NCBI GenBank assembly: GCA_002869615.1
Contig: PKUH01000108.1
Coordinates: 1-64,000, forward strand
DNA from: Desulfuromonas sp.
GTDB lineage: Bacteria > Desulfobacterota > Desulfuromonadia > Desulfuromonadales > UBA2294
Direction: 5' to 3'
DNA length: 64,000 nucleotides
Part shown: positions 32,225 through 42,429 of the stretch, in pieces
Position numbering within the stretch: the stretch's first letter is position 1
Layout of the letters: every line of letters begins with the position of its first letter
Position numbers and translations under genes: made by a program
The notes under the pieces: model-generated
Database searches by the model: none
Seen by the model: only the letters and a program-made list of their open reading frames with translations
What the model was told of the DNA's origin: nothing

Positions 32225-33112
32225 TCAACTTCGGGGATGATGAATCCCGTGAATCTTTTTCAGCCGTTCCCGGGTCACATGAGTATAGATCTGCGTCGTC
32301 GAGATATCGGCGTGCCCGAGCATGGTCTGCACCGACCGCAAATCGGCGCCGTTATCGAGCAGGTGCGTCGCGAACGAATGCCGCAGGGTGTGCGGTGTAA
32401 TGTTTTTGGCGATGCCGGCCTGGGCGGTGCGGCGTTTAATAATCTTCCAGAAGCCCTGACGTGTCAAGCCTTGTCCGGCCCGGTTCAGGAAAACATGCGG
32501 ACACGCCTTTTCTTTTTCAAGAAATGGTCGAGCTGACTCGATATAGAGCTGCAGGGCTTCAATCGCCACCTCACCGACCGGAACGATCCTCTGTTTGCTT
32601 CGTTTGCCGAAAGCGACGAGGTAACCGACATCAAGTTGCAGATCGGAAAGCTTAAGGCTGATCAATTCCGAAACACGCAAACCGGTGGCATAGAGGACTT
32701 CAAACATTGCCCGGTCCCGGTAGTCGAGGTTTTCCTCCCCCGAGGGCGCGGCCAGAAGGCGTTCAACTTCATTCGGTGAGAGCGTATGCGGCAATGACTT
32801 GATACTCTTTGGGGCTTCAACACGATCTGCCGGGTTGGTCGCGGCGATCTCCTCAACAAGAAGGAATTTATGAAACATCCTTAAAGAGACCAGCACCCGG
32901 GCACGACTTCGGGCCGAAAGCTTATTATTTTTCAAGTCGGCAAGAAAACGGAGAACAACCGTCGGGGTCACGGCATCCGGGCTGGAAAACCCTTCAGCTT
33001 GCAAGTAATCAAGGTAGCGGGTCAAATCCCGGCCGTAGGCGTCGAGCGTGTTGGCTGACAGGCCCCGTTCGACAACAAGATAGTTCAGGAAAAGGTCGAG
33101 GTATTGATCCAT
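32225..33112 (-). CDS. xerD: Tyrosine recombinase XerD
   Basis: 295 residues. SAM-like N-terminal core-binding domain (about 1-85) and catalytic domain with Arg in LYATGLRVSEL, Lys in the KRSKQR turn, HTLRHSFATHLL (His-x-x-Arg), LGHADISTTQIYTHV (His/Trp position and catalytic Tyr). With XerC it resolves chromosome dimers at dif. The length and the PKS...LPHTLS linker favour XerD over phage integrases. Genomic setting (glnD-xerD-apgM) is core rather than mobile. Confidence 0.93.
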   Translation of the reverse strand: MDQYLDLFLNYLVVERGLSANTLDAYGRDLTRYLDYLQAEGFSSPDAVTPTVVLRFLADLKNNKLSARSRARVLVSLRMFHKFLLVEEIAATNPADRVEAPKSIKSLPHTLSPNEVERLLAAPSGEENLDYRDRAMFEVLYATGLRVSELISLKLSDLQLDVGYLVAFGKRSKQRIVPVGEVAIEALQLYIESARPFLEKEKACPHVFLNRAGQGLTRQGFWKIIKRRTAQAGIAKNITPHTLRHSFATHLLDNGADLRSVQTMLGHADISTTQIYTHVTRERLKKIHGIHHPRS

Positions 33113-33126
33113 AAGAAGCTGAAAAA

Positions 33127-34905
33127 CTAATCTTTATCAAGTTGATCGAGTACTTCAAGAAGAGCGTTTCGGACTTCCTTGATCTTCTCTTCGTCAGTAA
33201 TTTTTTGCCCGAAAATATCCTGTACATAGAAGGTATCAGTGGCTTGATCGACTTTGGTCGAAATCTTGGAAACACCGATATAGAGGCCGAGATCGATCAG
33301 GGTTCGGGCAATATCGTATAGCAGGCCAACCCGGTCGGTCGCATAGATATCAAGAACCGAATACTGGTCCGAGACCTCATTGTCAATCTCGACCCGATTG
33401 GCAAAACGGGGCTTCGGCTTCTCGGGCAACAACCCCATACCGGAATCCCGCTTGGCCACCATTTCGTCAACCCTTTTGCGCCCTTCAAGTACCGCGTTCA
33501 GCTCATTTTCGACCTTTTGCCATTTTTTCGGATTATCGACAATCGATTCGGTTGAACTACGGACCTGAAGGATGTCCATCGCCTCGCCATTACTGCGGGT
33601 ATAAGCCTGAGCGCCGAGAATATTGATGCCGTTGGCAGCCATGACTCCGGTGATCATCGAAAAGAGGCCCGGAACGTCGACCGTTGAAATAAAGACCTGT
33701 GAATAATCACTGGCCGGATCATGTTCGACATACAGCACCAGGCTTTTGTCCCCCCGACTGAAGGCAAGCCGTACATGTTCGGTAATTTCGGGTGAGCGGT
33801 GCGACAGAAGATAACGATAACTCATCGTCTGCAGAACTTTTTTGACACGTTTTTCGCCAAATTCATCAGCCAGGTTAGCAACAACCTTACGCTTCCGGTT
33901 CTTCAGTCGGTCAGAACGGGCATCCAGGCGGAAGTTGCCGCGTTCAAGGACATCGTAAGCTTTCAGGTAGAGCTCCTTGAGAAGGAACCCTTTCCATTCA
34001 CTCCAGACATCCGGACCGACGGCCTTGATATCGGCGAAGGTCAGCAGATATAACATCTTCAGTGTCTCGGTCATACCCATCTTGGTAGCAAATTGATCAA
34101 TCAGCTTATCGTCATTGAGATCACGGCGCTGTGAGATATGGGCCATATCAAGGTGGTTTCTGACCAGAAACTCGAGCCGTTCCCTGTCCTCGCGCTTGAG
34201 GCCCAGACGTCGACTGATCCTCGGTATCAGGTCCGCACCTTTATTTGCGTGATCCTTCCCCTCTCCCTTTCCGATATCGTGCAACAGCACAGAAAGCTGA
34301 AGAAGCTCCCGTTTTTCGATATCATTAGCCAATCGGGTCAAGAGGGGTTTACGTTCTTCATAAACTCCGGACCAGAGTTTAGCTATTTCCTCAACCGCAA
34401 AAATCGAATGCATATCGACCGTGTAAATATGATAGGCGTCATGCTGCACCTTGCAGTAAATACGGCGGAACTCGGGCATGAAGGCATTGAGGAACTGAAG
34501 GTGATGCATATCGCGCAAGATCCGGGAGTCCGGACGCATTGTACGAAGAATTTCAAGAAAGCCATCGGCCATCATCTTGGAACGACGAACCTGGTTATTG
34601 ATCAGATACAGGTTATCCCGGATCAAACTTTTCAATCGGTAACTGAGCTCGACCTGATGTTGGTGCGCCAGGAGAAAAGCCCGCATCATCATCGCCGGCT
34701 CTTTCTCGATAATCTCGGGTTTGCTCAGTCGAAGCTCACCTTTTAACGTATAAAAGTAGTCATCGATCTGCCTCTTACCGAACATGCCGAGAAACTTCGG
34801 CTGCTTTTCATCCTGTACGGTCGCCCGACTGATCAGGGATGATGACAGGTGCTCTATCTGGGTTGCCTGAAAGTAGTAATCCTGCATGAACAGTTCAACT
34901 GCCAA
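33127..34905 (-). CDS. glnD: GlnD C-terminal part (HD and two ACT domains), split gene
   Basis: Continues the same reading frame as the 284-residue ORF upstream after an in-frame TAA at 34989-34987. It holds the end of the nucleotidyltransferase-associated helices (AVELFMQDYYFQATQ), the HD uridylyl-removing domain (YTVDMHSIFAVEEI, LSVLLHDIGKGEGKDHANKGA) and two C-terminal ACT domains (VDVPGLFSMITGVMAANGINI, ATDRVGLLYDIARTLIDLGL) that sense glutamine. The listed start is a TTG with no binding site; codons 34986-34906 also belong to the native frame. An expressed fragment would be hydrolase-only. Confidence 0.85.
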   Translation of the reverse strand: MAVELFMQDYYFQATQIEHLSSSLISRATVQDEKQPKFLGMFGKRQIDDYFYTLKGELRLSKPEIIEKEPAMMMRAFLLAHQHQVELSYRLKSLIRDNLYLINNQVRRSKMMADGFLEILRTMRPDSRILRDMHHLQFLNAFMPEFRRIYCKVQHDAYHIYTVDMHSIFAVEEIAKLWSGVYEERKPLLTRLANDIEKRELLQLSVLLHDIGKGEGKDHANKGADLIPRISRRLGLKREDRERLEFLVRNHLDMAHISQRRDLNDDKLIDQFATKMGMTETLKMLYLLTFADIKAVGPDVWSEWKGFLLKELYLKAYDVLERGNFRLDARSDRLKNRKRKVVANLADEFGEKRVKKVLQTMSYRYLLSHRSPEITEHVRLAFSRGDKSLVLYVEHDPASDYSQVFISTVDVPGLFSMITGVMAANGINILGAQAYTRSNGEAMDILQVRSSTESIVDNPKKWQKVENELNAVLEGRKRVDEMVAKRDSGMGLLPEKPKPRFANRVEIDNEVSDQYSVLDIYATDRVGLLYDIARTLIDLGLYIGVSKISTKVDQATDTFYVQDIFGQKITDEEKIKEVRNALLEVLDQLDKD

Positions 34906-34986
34906 CGCTTTTTTGGTGTCGACATAACCGAGAAAACGGGCAATCTTTTCCTGCTGATCAAAATTGATCTGTTCGTTTTTGCGCGG

Positions 34987-35841
34987 TTAAATAAAATGAA
35001 GTTCGTTGCGCACTTTCCAGATATGATCAAGGGCCGCGGTGAAAGCGGCCGCTTCCTGTTCGCTGACTACACCCTTTTTAACCAGATCGAGCAAACTCAT
35101 TGCCTTGAATTTAACCCGCATGATCCAGAGAGCAGAATGAAGATCGCGCAACCCGCCCTCGCCCTCCTTGATATTCGGTTCAAGCAAATAGACCGTCGAG
35201 CCGTATTTACTCCGCCGGCTCTCGATTTCCTCGAGCTTGTTCGTAATAAAAACCTGGGTGTTCCGGTTTAGGACTTCCTTTAGAACATCCTCCTGGTAAT
35301 CCTTGTAGAGGTCACGATTACCACAGAGGTAGCGTGAATCGAGGAGCGCTGTGCGGGCGGTAATGTCCTGATTTGCCATGTCGAGACAGTCGCGGCCGGA
35401 ACGAACCGAGTAACCGACATCCAGACCGAGATCCCAAAGCATGTAAAGTATCCGCTCAGTCGTCTTTTTCAGTGCTGCGACATCATTACTGCCGCAATAG
35501 AACATGATATCGATATCGGATCGTGGGTTGAGTTCGCCACGACCATAACCACCGATAGCAATCAGGGCACATTCATTGAGTAGCGCACCATCGGCATCAA
35601 CCGTCGATGCCTTGAACAGGGCATTGATCAGTGCGTCAACGAGGGTTGTATACAACTGGACGATTTCGGTCCCGGAGGCTCCGGCCCGATGACGGGCAAA
35701 TAGATCCTTACGGGTTTTCTCGAGAAGCTGGCGGGCACCATCACACAACTTGTCGCGACGTTCATCAAACGGGATATCAGACGAATCGATAAGTTCGTTC
35801 GGCAGGTAGGTGTCGAATGTCTGGGTCATTTCTCCGGTCAT
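34987..35841 (-). CDS. glnD: GlnD N-terminal part (PII uridylyltransferase domain), cut by stop codon
   Basis: 284 residues of the bifunctional PII uridylyltransferase/uridylyl-removing enzyme. The nucleotidyltransferase signature GGYGRGELNPRSDIDIMF lies at about 97-114. The frame ends at TAA (34989-34987) right after KVRNELHFI, where intact GlnD continues with a Gly/Arg/Lys-rich turn. The codons after the stop (PRKNEQINFDQQEKIARFLGY) read as the expected continuation. The combined frame, 33127-35841, is 905 codons, normal for GlnD. ATG 35841 overlaps the amiC stop (ATGA). If real, nitrogen signalling through PII would be altered. Confidence 0.88.
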   Translation of the reverse strand: MTGEMTQTFDTYLPNELIDSSDIPFDERRDKLCDGARQLLEKTRKDLFARHRAGASGTEIVQLYTTLVDALINALFKASTVDADGALLNECALIAIGGYGRGELNPRSDIDIMFYCGSNDVAALKKTTERILYMLWDLGLDVGYSVRSGRDCLDMANQDITARTALLDSRYLCGNRDLYKDYQEDVLKEVLNRNTQVFITNKLEEIESRRSKYGSTVYLLEPNIKEGEGGLRDLHSALWIMRVKFKAMSLLDLVKKGVVSEQEAAAFTAALDHIWKVRNELHFI

Positions 35842-37562
35842 CGCGCCGCCAGTAGCTTCAGCGCCGAGGCGTAGCTGTGTACACCTCTGACGATGGCCGC
35901 AGCCGCACGATCCTGATAAGTCCGGCTGACCAGAAGTTTTTCTTCGTAGTGGTTACTGATAAAAGCAGTTTCGACAAGAACCGATGGCATGGTTGCCCCG
36001 AGCAGAACATAAAACGGGCCCTGCCTGACACCGAGGTTTTTCACTTTGTAGTGACGTTTCAGGTTTTTGACCATTGCTTTTTGGATTTCGGCTGCCAAAC
36101 GACTTGATTCATTGATTTTCGAATTAGCCAGAAGATCCATGAGAATCAGTTCGAGATCACCGACCTGCTTCAGGGATGTGCCGTTCTCGCGGGCAACTAC
36201 CTCGACCGCCTTGTCGTTTTTGGAGAAATTGAGATAGTAGGTCTCAATGCCGCGGGCCCTTCGATTGCGGTTGGCATTGGCATGAACGGAAATGAAAAGA
36301 TCAGCGCCGACCTTATTGGCAATCGCCGTCCGTTCTTCGAGCTCGAGAAAGGTATCACCGGAGCGGGTCAGGATAACCTCGCATTTCAGTTCTTGCTCAA
36401 GCTTCCGGGCCAGTGCCTTGGCCATTGCCAGGGTAACGTCCTTCTCAAGGATACCGCTCGGGCCGACAGCGCCCGGGTCCTTGCCGCCATGCCCGGCATC
36501 GACCACGATCCGGCGCAGTCCCTGGCCGCTTCGTGACTCAGGAATGTGAACTCTGAGCGGTCGTTCCTTCGGTTCCGACTTGAGCAATCCGGCGATGTCA
36601 TCGTCGGCACCTCCAGGTATCGTAATCGAATCGTCTGCCCGGGCCACCTGAACAGTTCCGGCCTGTTCTTCCCCCTGGACATCAATCACGATACGGAACG
36701 GTTCAGCTAAGGGGAAGACGTTATAGTCACTGAAACTTTCAAGATCAAGAACGACCCGCGTCGTTTTACTGTCGGGTTGTCCGGCCCGGATTTTTGTCAA
36801 TAATCCGTCATTAACATCCTGGTTCCGGACAAGAGTTCCGACAGGCATGGTTTCGCTAAGATCGACATAGATTCTTGGCGGTGACTCGCCAGAGCTGTCG
36901 CCCTTAAGGAAATTAGATGTAAAATTGACCTTGTTCTGCATTTCAAGAACGACCCGGGTATAGCCCGGATTCGACCAGAACCGGATCGATTTGAGACTGT
37001 TTCCATCGATTGAAGGCGTAAGTGAAGACTGCGCCGATTTGGCCGGTTGACTCATTTTCGGTGCATATCGGGCCAATGACTTGACCTTGCGGCTTGCCCG
37101 CTTGCTCATATCACCATCGGGGTAGATGGTCAGGATCCGTTTATACCGCGAATAGGCCGGTGCCGGCTCTTCAAGGATGGTCTCGTGAATTTTTGCCGAA
37201 AAGTTCAACGAATCATCGGCGAGGCGGCTTTCGGGATAACTGTCGGGCAGGCGATCAAAAAGCCTTGCCGAATCCCGGGCGTCATCGAGCAACCCGGAGA
37301 TACCGTAAAGTTCAAAAGTCGTCTTGGCGGCCATGAAAAGAGCATCATCGGCGCGATTGCCATCTCCATGATTGCGATAAACATCTTCAAACTGCCGGAC
37401 CACCTTCAACCAGTTATGCCGGTAGAGGCGATCTTTCTGTGAATCCTGCAATCGGTAATAACTTTTGCGGGCTTTTTCATAAACGCGATCAGACGAATCT
37501 GCACTGCTGAGTGCAGGAACGATCAGGATCAGCATAAAAATAAGGCAACGTTTCAATATCAT
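35838..37562 (-). CDS. amiC: N-acetylmuramoyl-L-alanine amidase with AMIN domain
   Basis: 574 residues, periplasmic. Signal peptide (KRCLIFMLILIVPALSSA), TPR-like helical region (about 25-160), AMIN domain (SIRFWSNPGYTRVVLEMQ to FRIVIDVQGEE, about 190-300) that targets septal peptidoglycan, and Amidase_3 domain (IVVDAGHGGKDPGAVGPSG, HANANRNRRARGIETYYLN, VLVETAFISN) with zinc His and Glu residues. It splits daughter-cell murein. It lies 3 bases after mutS and overlaps glnD by 4. The symbol reflects AmiC-like architecture. Confidence 0.93.
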   Translation of the reverse strand: MILKRCLIFMLILIVPALSSADSSDRVYEKARKSYYRLQDSQKDRLYRHNWLKVVRQFEDVYRNHGDGNRADDALFMAAKTTFELYGISGLLDDARDSARLFDRLPDSYPESRLADDSLNFSAKIHETILEEPAPAYSRYKRILTIYPDGDMSKRASRKVKSLARYAPKMSQPAKSAQSSLTPSIDGNSLKSIRFWSNPGYTRVVLEMQNKVNFTSNFLKGDSSGESPPRIYVDLSETMPVGTLVRNQDVNDGLLTKIRAGQPDSKTTRVVLDLESFSDYNVFPLAEPFRIVIDVQGEEQAGTVQVARADDSITIPGGADDDIAGLLKSEPKERPLRVHIPESRSGQGLRRIVVDAGHGGKDPGAVGPSGILEKDVTLAMAKALARKLEQELKCEVILTRSGDTFLELEERTAIANKVGADLFISVHANANRNRRARGIETYYLNFSKNDKAVEVVARENGTSLKQVGDLELILMDLLANSKINESSRLAAEIQKAMVKNLKRHYKVKNLGVRQGPFYVLLGATMPSVLVETAFISNHYEEKLLVSRTYQDRAAAAIVRGVHSYASALKLLAAR

Positions 37563-37565
37563 TGG

Positions 37566-40175
37566 CTACAACAATCTCTTGAGTTCATCAATCAGATTCA
37601 ATGCTTCCAGCGGCGTCAACACAGAAATATCAGTTTGATCGAGTTTTTCCCGTACAGCATCGGTATCGGTACTGAACAGACCCATCTGTGCTTTCTGCGG
37701 CGGCGGCTCCCCTTGTCGGCGCGCCAGTCGCGGCTGACCTTCCGCCCCGTACTCTCCCGATTCAAGGTTCCGCAATATCTCCTTGGCACGGTCTATTACA
37801 TCCTGTGGCAGGCCGGCGAGCCGGGCAACCTGTATTCCGTAGGAGTGAGAAGCGCCGCCCTTGACAATACGACGCAGGAAAATGATCTGATCATTCCACT
37901 CCTTGACAGCTATATTGTAGTTCTGTACACGTTCCCGAGTCAAAGAAAGATCTGTCAACTCATGGTAGTGTGTCGCGAACAACGTTTTGGCTGCAACCTT
38001 TTTATTGTCATGCAAATATTCGGCCACAGACCAGGCGATACTGACCCCGTCAAAAGTTGAGGTGCCGCGACCTATTTCATCGAGAACAATCAGGCTGCGG
38101 GGTGTTGCATGATTCAGGATGTTGGCTGTCTCGGTCATCTCAACCATGAATGTCGATTGTCCGCGCGCCAGGTTGTCACTGGCGCCAACCCGGGTAAAAA
38201 TCCGGTCGACCACCCCGATGCGGGCTTCGGCGGCCGGCACCATCGAACCGATTTGCGCCATCAGGACAATCAACGCAACCTGCCTCATATATGTTGATTT
38301 ACCGGCCATGTTTGGTCCGGTAATAATCAGGATCTGGTTCTGCTCGAGATCCATCTCAACATCATTCGGAACGAACCGCTCGTCGAGGGTCATGGTTTCA
38401 ACGACCGGATGCCGTCCATCCCGAATCACCAGATCGTGACCATCGTCGATTTCAGGAGCGATATAGTTCTGCTCATGAGCGATATCAGCCAACTCCGCAA
38501 GGACATCGAGGGTGGCCAGGGCGATCGCCGTCTGCTGCAGCCGTTCCCCCTGTTGCGCTACCGTTTTGCGGACCTGTTGAAACAGCTCGTATTCGAGCTC
38601 AACCAGACGATCTTCGGCGCCGAGGATCTTGTCTTCGTACTCCTTGAGTTCCGGAGTGATGTAACGCTCGGCATTAGCCAGGGTTTGTTTACGAACGTAC
38701 TCTTCCGGCACCCGATCCAGATGGGTTTTGGTTACTTCGATATAGTAACCGAATACCTTGTTGTACCGGACCTTGAGCGACGAAATTCCGGTCTGCTTGC
38801 GCTGCTCAGCCTCAAGACGGGCAATCCAGCCCTTCCCTTCGCGACTGATTGTTCGCAATTCGTCGAGTTCTTCACTGTAGCCGTCACGGATGATGCCACC
38901 CTCACGCAGAACAAAAGGCGGATCATCAACCAGAGCTGCGGCGACAAGTTCGGTGATCTCCGGTATCGGATCTATGCGCGCACTCAAATCAACCGCGAGC
39001 GCACCCAGCAGTGCGCTCATCAGGTTCAGCAACTCGGGCAGGCGCTCCAATGAATCCCGCAGCGCCACCAGATCCTTGCCATTGGCACTTGCCATTGCAA
39101 TCTTGCCGTTCAGGCGTTCGAGGTCATAGACCCCATCGAGCAAAGATCGAAGGTCCTGGCGCAGCAGGGCCGATCCGGCGAGTTCAGCCACCGTCTCCTG
39201 ACGCTGCCTGATGCGTGTGGCATCAACCAGCGGGTGATTGATCCACTGCCGCAGCAGTCGGCCTCCCATGGCCGTTACCGTCCGATCGAGTACGCCGAGC
39301 AATGAACCTTTCCGTGAACGGTCGTACATTGTTCCGGTCAACTCAAGGTTGCGCCGGGTTGCATCATCCAGAACCATGTAATCGCTGACATGATAGGTTA
39401 CAAGGGTTTGCAGGTGCGGCACCGAGCCTTTGCGTGCTTCCTTGAGATAGTGGAGTGCAGCTCCGGCAGCCTGAGTTGCTGTTTTCATCCCCTGGCAGCC
39501 GAAAACTTCAAGCCCTGAGCAGTTATAGGTATCGAGCAACTGCTCGGTCGCATAATCGATATCGGCTGACCAGGCCGGAACTGTATTGACGACCTTCTGC
39601 CCGGTCAGATCACTTAATGGCACAAGCCATTCGCCGTCGGAAGAGTCATCGATGACAATAATTTCGGTCGGGTCGATCGACGCCAACTCACTACGGACGG
39701 TCTCTATTTCAGAAACCTGGGTAACCCTAAACTCACCAGTCGACACATCAAGTAAGGCAATCCCATAACTGTTCGAATCAGCAACCAGCGCCATCAGGAA
39801 ATTGTTCCGGTCAGGTTTCAGATTTTCACTGTCGACCACAAGACCGGGAGTAACGACCTGGACCACATCACGCTTGACCAGTCCCTTGACCGTTTTCGGA
39901 TCCTCAACCTGTTCGCAAATCGCTACTTTGTGGCCATGCTCAACCAGCTTCGCAATGTAGGGCTGACAGCTATGGAAAGGAATACCACAGAGAGGGATTT
40001 CCTCATCGGCTCCCTTGTTGCGCGCGGTCAGGGTGATATCGAGAATTCGCGAAGCGGTGACAGCATCTTCCATGAACATTTCATAGAAATCACCGAGGCG
40101 GAAGAACAGGATGGCATCAGGGTACCGGGATTTAATTTCCAGGTACTGACGCATCATCGGGGTTGTCTTGGACAT
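37566..40175 (-). CDS. mutS: DNA mismatch repair protein MutS
   Basis: 869 residues, full length. N-terminal mismatch-recognition domain with [15 protein letters not shown] (the Phe-x-Glu mismatch-reading motif), connector, core lever and clamp, then the ATPase: [15 protein letters not shown] (Walker A), [16 protein letters not shown] (Walker B and signature) and [12 protein letters not shown]. The C-terminal tail ends [17 protein letters not shown], the tetramerisation segment. First gene of the mutS-rlmD operon; a promoter is predicted about 85-115 bases upstream. Confidence 0.97.
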   Translation of the reverse strand: MSKTTPMMRQYLEIKSRYPDAILFFRLGDFYEMFMEDAVTASRILDITLTARNKGADEEIPLCGIPFHSCQPYIAKLVEHGHKVAICEQVEDPKTVKGLVKRDVVQVVTPGLVVDSENLKPDRNNFLMALVADSNSYGIALLDVSTGEFRVTQVSEIETVRSELASIDPTEIIVIDDSSDGEWLVPLSDLTGQKVVNTVPAWSADIDYATEQLLDTYNCSGLEVFGCQGMKTATQAAGAALHYLKEARKGSVPHLQTLVTYHVSDYMVLDDATRRNLELTGTMYDRSRKGSLLGVLDRTVTAMGGRLLRQWINHPLVDATRIRQRQETVAELAGSALLRQDLRSLLDGVYDLERLNGKIAMASANGKDLVALRDSLERLPELLNLMSALLGALAVDLSARIDPIPEITELVAAALVDDPPFVLREGGIIRDGYSEELDELRTISREGKGWIARLEAEQRKQTGISSLKVRYNKVFGYYIEVTKTHLDRVPEEYVRKQTLANAERYITPELKEYEDKILGAEDRLVELEYELFQQVRKTVAQQGERLQQTAIALATLDVLAELADIAHEQNYIAPEIDDGHDLVIRDGRHPVVETMTLDERFVPNDVEMDLEQNQILIITGPNMAGKSTYMRQVALIVLMAQIGSMVPAAEARIGVVDRIFTRVGASDNLARGQSTFMVEMTETANILNHATPRSLIVLDEIGRGTSTFDGVSIAWSVAEYLHDNKKVAAKTLFATHYHELTDLSLTRERVQNYNIAVKEWNDQIIFLRRIVKGGASHSYGIQVARLAGLPQDVIDRAKEILRNLESGEYGAEGQPRLARRQGEPPPQKAQMGLFSTDTDAVREKLDQTDISVLTPLEALNLIDELKRLL

Positions 40176-40259
40176 GAAAACCGAACCTCTTGAACACCTT
40201 TAAGGCGAGTCGTACCGGCAGGATATTTCTGTTGAATTACAGATCGCCAGGCGGTGATT

Positions 40260-40288
40260 ATGTTAACAAAGCGACTTTGCAAAGTAAA
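40260..40288 (-). promoter_or_regulatory. Predicted promoter for the mutS operon
   Basis: Minus strand TTTACT (40288-40283) and TAACAT (40265-40260) with a 17-base spacer, about 85 bases before the mutS ATG. Predicted from sequence only; hexamers match the consensus moderately. Confidence 0.4.
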
Positions 40289-40329
40289 CAATTTCAAACC
40301 CTATTTCGCATGTTTTTACCGGTTCGTTC

Positions 40330-40358
40330 TTGACCTGCAATTTCTGTGGTGTTACATA
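40330..40358 (+). promoter_or_regulatory. Predicted promoter for the gene at 40401
   Basis: TTGACC (40330-40335) and TACATA (40353-40358) with a 17-base spacer, 42 bases before the ATG at 40401. AGGAAT precedes that ATG. Confidence 0.5.
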
Positions 40359-40400
40359 AAGCTCGCTACCATAAAAAACCGAAAGGAATTAAACAGATAG

Positions 40401-40889
40401 ATGACTAAAGAGAATGCAAATATTGACGATTTCAACATCGGCTGCCTGAATGATGAAATCGAGGTCGATAAACTCTGCGTCGAGCTCCTGACCGCCTTCC
40501 ACAAGTACCTGATCGACAACAGGAACGAAGATCCTTTGACTGCCGGCAGCCGGGCCCGGGGCGCTGATTATTTCCTGCGTGATTTTATCATTGCCGACCG
40601 TCGCGACAACCTCTTCCGCATCGATCCGCAAAGAATTCGGCAGTTTGGCGGCAACTGGTACATCATTTCAAACATGGAGCCCAACCTCGAAGAACTTGGC
40701 GAGATGCTGGCCGGCGTCGCTGCGTTTTACGAATACTGCAGTGCTCTCGAGCTGATTGCACACGACACCGCCGATGAAATAGCGGCACATTGCCTGGCGC
40801 TCGAGTTCTATCAACAACGCATCGACGAATTTGATGCAATCGCTGACGACGGCTTCATCAAATGGAATGACGCCTGTCCGGTGAGTTGA
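40401..40889 (+). CDS. Unrecognised cytoplasmic protein
   Basis: 162 residues, acidic and mostly helical, no signal peptide, membrane helix or Cys motif. Distinctive stretches are RARGADYFLRDFIIADRRDNLF and GNWYIISNMEPNLEELGEMLAGVAAFYEYC. No family recognised. The end resembles a helical dimerisation region. It is followed after 5 bases by the cation-efflux gene, so the two are co-transcribed, but no metal-binding motif links them. Confidence 0.7.
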   Translation: MTKENANIDDFNIGCLNDEIEVDKLCVELLTAFHKYLIDNRNEDPLTAGSRARGADYFLRDFIIADRRDNLFRIDPQRIRQFGGNWYIISNMEPNLEELGEMLAGVAAFYEYCSALELIAHDTADEIAAHCLALEFYQQRIDEFDAIADDGFIKWNDACPVS

Positions 40890-40894
40890 GCAGC

Positions 40895-41821
40895 ATGGTT
40901 CATTCTGCCAAAAAAATAGGAGCGGCCCGGCTCTCTGTCGTCACCGCCGGGGCTCTGACCATCATCAAACTGTCAATTGGCATCGTCACCGGCTCCATGG
41001 CTGTCCTTGCCTCGGCGGTCGACTCCATACTCGACATCCTGATGTCGAGTATTAATTTCTACGCTATCAAAAAAGCCGAAGAACCGGCTGACGAATGCCA
41101 CCCCTTCGGCCATGGCAAATACGAAACCGTAGCCACCGTGGTCCAGGCATTTGTCATCGCAATCTCCGGCAGCTGGATCATTTTCGAGGCGACGAGAAGA
41201 CTGATTCAGGGTAGCGAATTGAAAATGATCCAGGGAGGCATCGCCGTATTGATCTTCAGTACCCTGATTTCATTGGCTATCAGCCGTTACCTGCGAAAAG
41301 TTGCCAAGGAGACCGATTCTTCGGCTCTCGAAGCAGATTCTCTCCACTTTTCAATGGATGTTTACACCAACCTCGCCCTGGCCGGCGGCCTTTTCATCCT
41401 GCAACTGACCGGCTATACCGGTATCGATCCGATCCTGTCGATCCTGGTTGGTGCCTATATCATTGTCGAAGCCTTCAAACTTGTCAGACACGGCATGCGT
41501 GATGTTCTTGACGCCGAACTGCCGCCTGCAGTAATGGCTGACGTCACCAGGCTTCTTGATGATTTCAAAGAGGACCTGGTCGATTACCGCAATCTCCGAA
41601 CCCGGCGGGCCGGTTCCCAGAAGTTCATGGATTTTGATCTGGTGGTTTGCCGCCACATGTCGATTGAAGAAGCCCATGATATTGCCGACAAACTGGAGGC
41701 ACAGATCAAGAGCGACATCCCGGGCGCCGATATCACGATACACCTTGAGCCCTGCCTCAACGAAAGTTGTCCCGGCATGGAAAATTGCACGTCGGACAAA
41801 ATGCGGGTTCCTGGGAAATAA
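40895..41821 (+). CDS. Cation diffusion facilitator (CDF) transporter
   Basis: 308 residues with six membrane helices (about 15-200) and a C-terminal cytoplasmic domain. Transport-site ligands lie in helix 2 (ASAVDSILDIL) and helix 5 (ADSLHFSMDVYTN), the DSxxD/HxxxD-like pattern of CDF proteins, with HPFGHGKYE between helices 2 and 3. The C-terminal VCRHMSIEEAHDIADKLE, HLEPC, then SCPGMENC segment resembles FieF-type exporters with an added Cys-rich tail. Probably exports Fe2+, Zn2+ or Mn2+ by proton antiport. Start at ATG 40895 rather than the overlapping TTG at 40886. Confidence 0.9.
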   Translation: MVHSAKKIGAARLSVVTAGALTIIKLSIGIVTGSMAVLASAVDSILDILMSSINFYAIKKAEEPADECHPFGHGKYETVATVVQAFVIAISGSWIIFEATRRLIQGSELKMIQGGIAVLIFSTLISLAISRYLRKVAKETDSSALEADSLHFSMDVYTNLALAGGLFILQLTGYTGIDPILSILVGAYIIVEAFKLVRHGMRDVLDAELPPAVMADVTRLLDDFKEDLVDYRNLRTRRAGSQKFMDFDLVVCRHMSIEEAHDIADKLEAQIKSDIPGADITIHLEPCLNESCPGMENCTSDKMRVPGK

Positions 41822-41910
41822 CCGACTGGAATCTCGAGGAACCTCGAAAATCCGAACTTTCAGCGTAGAACGCTCATTGCCGACTTTCACCCTATCCAGA
41901 GGATTCTATT

Positions 41911-42246
41911 ATGACTTTACCCCCCTGCCCTGAATGTCAATCCGAATATACCTATGAAGATCGCGGCCTTCTGGTCTGCCCGGAGTGTGCTCATGAATGG
42001 TCAGAAAAATCAGAAGAAACATCAACCGATGAAAAAATCGTTCGCGATGCCAATGGAAACATCCTTGCCGATGGCGACACGGTGACCGTGATCAAGGATC
42101 TCAAGGTCAAGGGCGCATCAGCGTCGGTCAAGGTCGGCACCAAGGTCAAGAACATCCGTCTGGTCGACGGTGATCATGACATAGATTGTAAAATTGATGG
42201 ATTCGGGGCAATGAAACTGAAATCGGAGTTTGTAAAGAAAGTCTGA
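41911..42246 (+). CDS. yjdM: YjdM/PhnA-like zinc-ribbon protein
   Basis: 111 residues. N-terminal zinc ribbon ([25 protein letters not shown]) and C-terminal PhnA-like SH3-type domain ([25 protein letters not shown], then [27 protein letters not shown]). Historically annotated as alkylphosphonate utilisation protein PhnA; its physiological role is unclear. A stand-alone gene with its own ATG 90 bases after the CDF gene. Confidence 0.9.
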   Translation: MTLPPCPECQSEYTYEDRGLLVCPECAHEWSEKSEETSTDEKIVRDANGNILADGDTVTVIKDLKVKGASASVKVGTKVKNIRLVDGDHDIDCKIDGFGAMKLKSEFVKKV

Positions 42247-42429
42247 AGAGGTCATCCGGCCCCTTTTGAGACATCAATTGCTTTCGGAAAGATATAAATT
42301 GCATCAACCAGTGATGCCGCTACTGTCTGCCATTTTTACGCACAATATTGGATATGCAGGCCGATTGCAAGATCGATGCGACCGACAATATGCCAAGCAA
42401 ATTTGAGTCAAACCGCATGATTACTGATT

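Noticed and set aside
32225-33112. Tyrosine recombinase as the integrase of the left-hand island
   Set aside because: It is 30 kb from the attachment remnant, in a core operon between glnD and apgM, and has XerD length and motifs.
34987-34989. TAA reassigned or recoded as sense in this organism
   Set aside because: TAA serves as a normal stop elsewhere in the window (for example pnp at 17407-17409 and the HTH gene at 571-573), and no recoding signal such as a SECIS-like stem is apparent.
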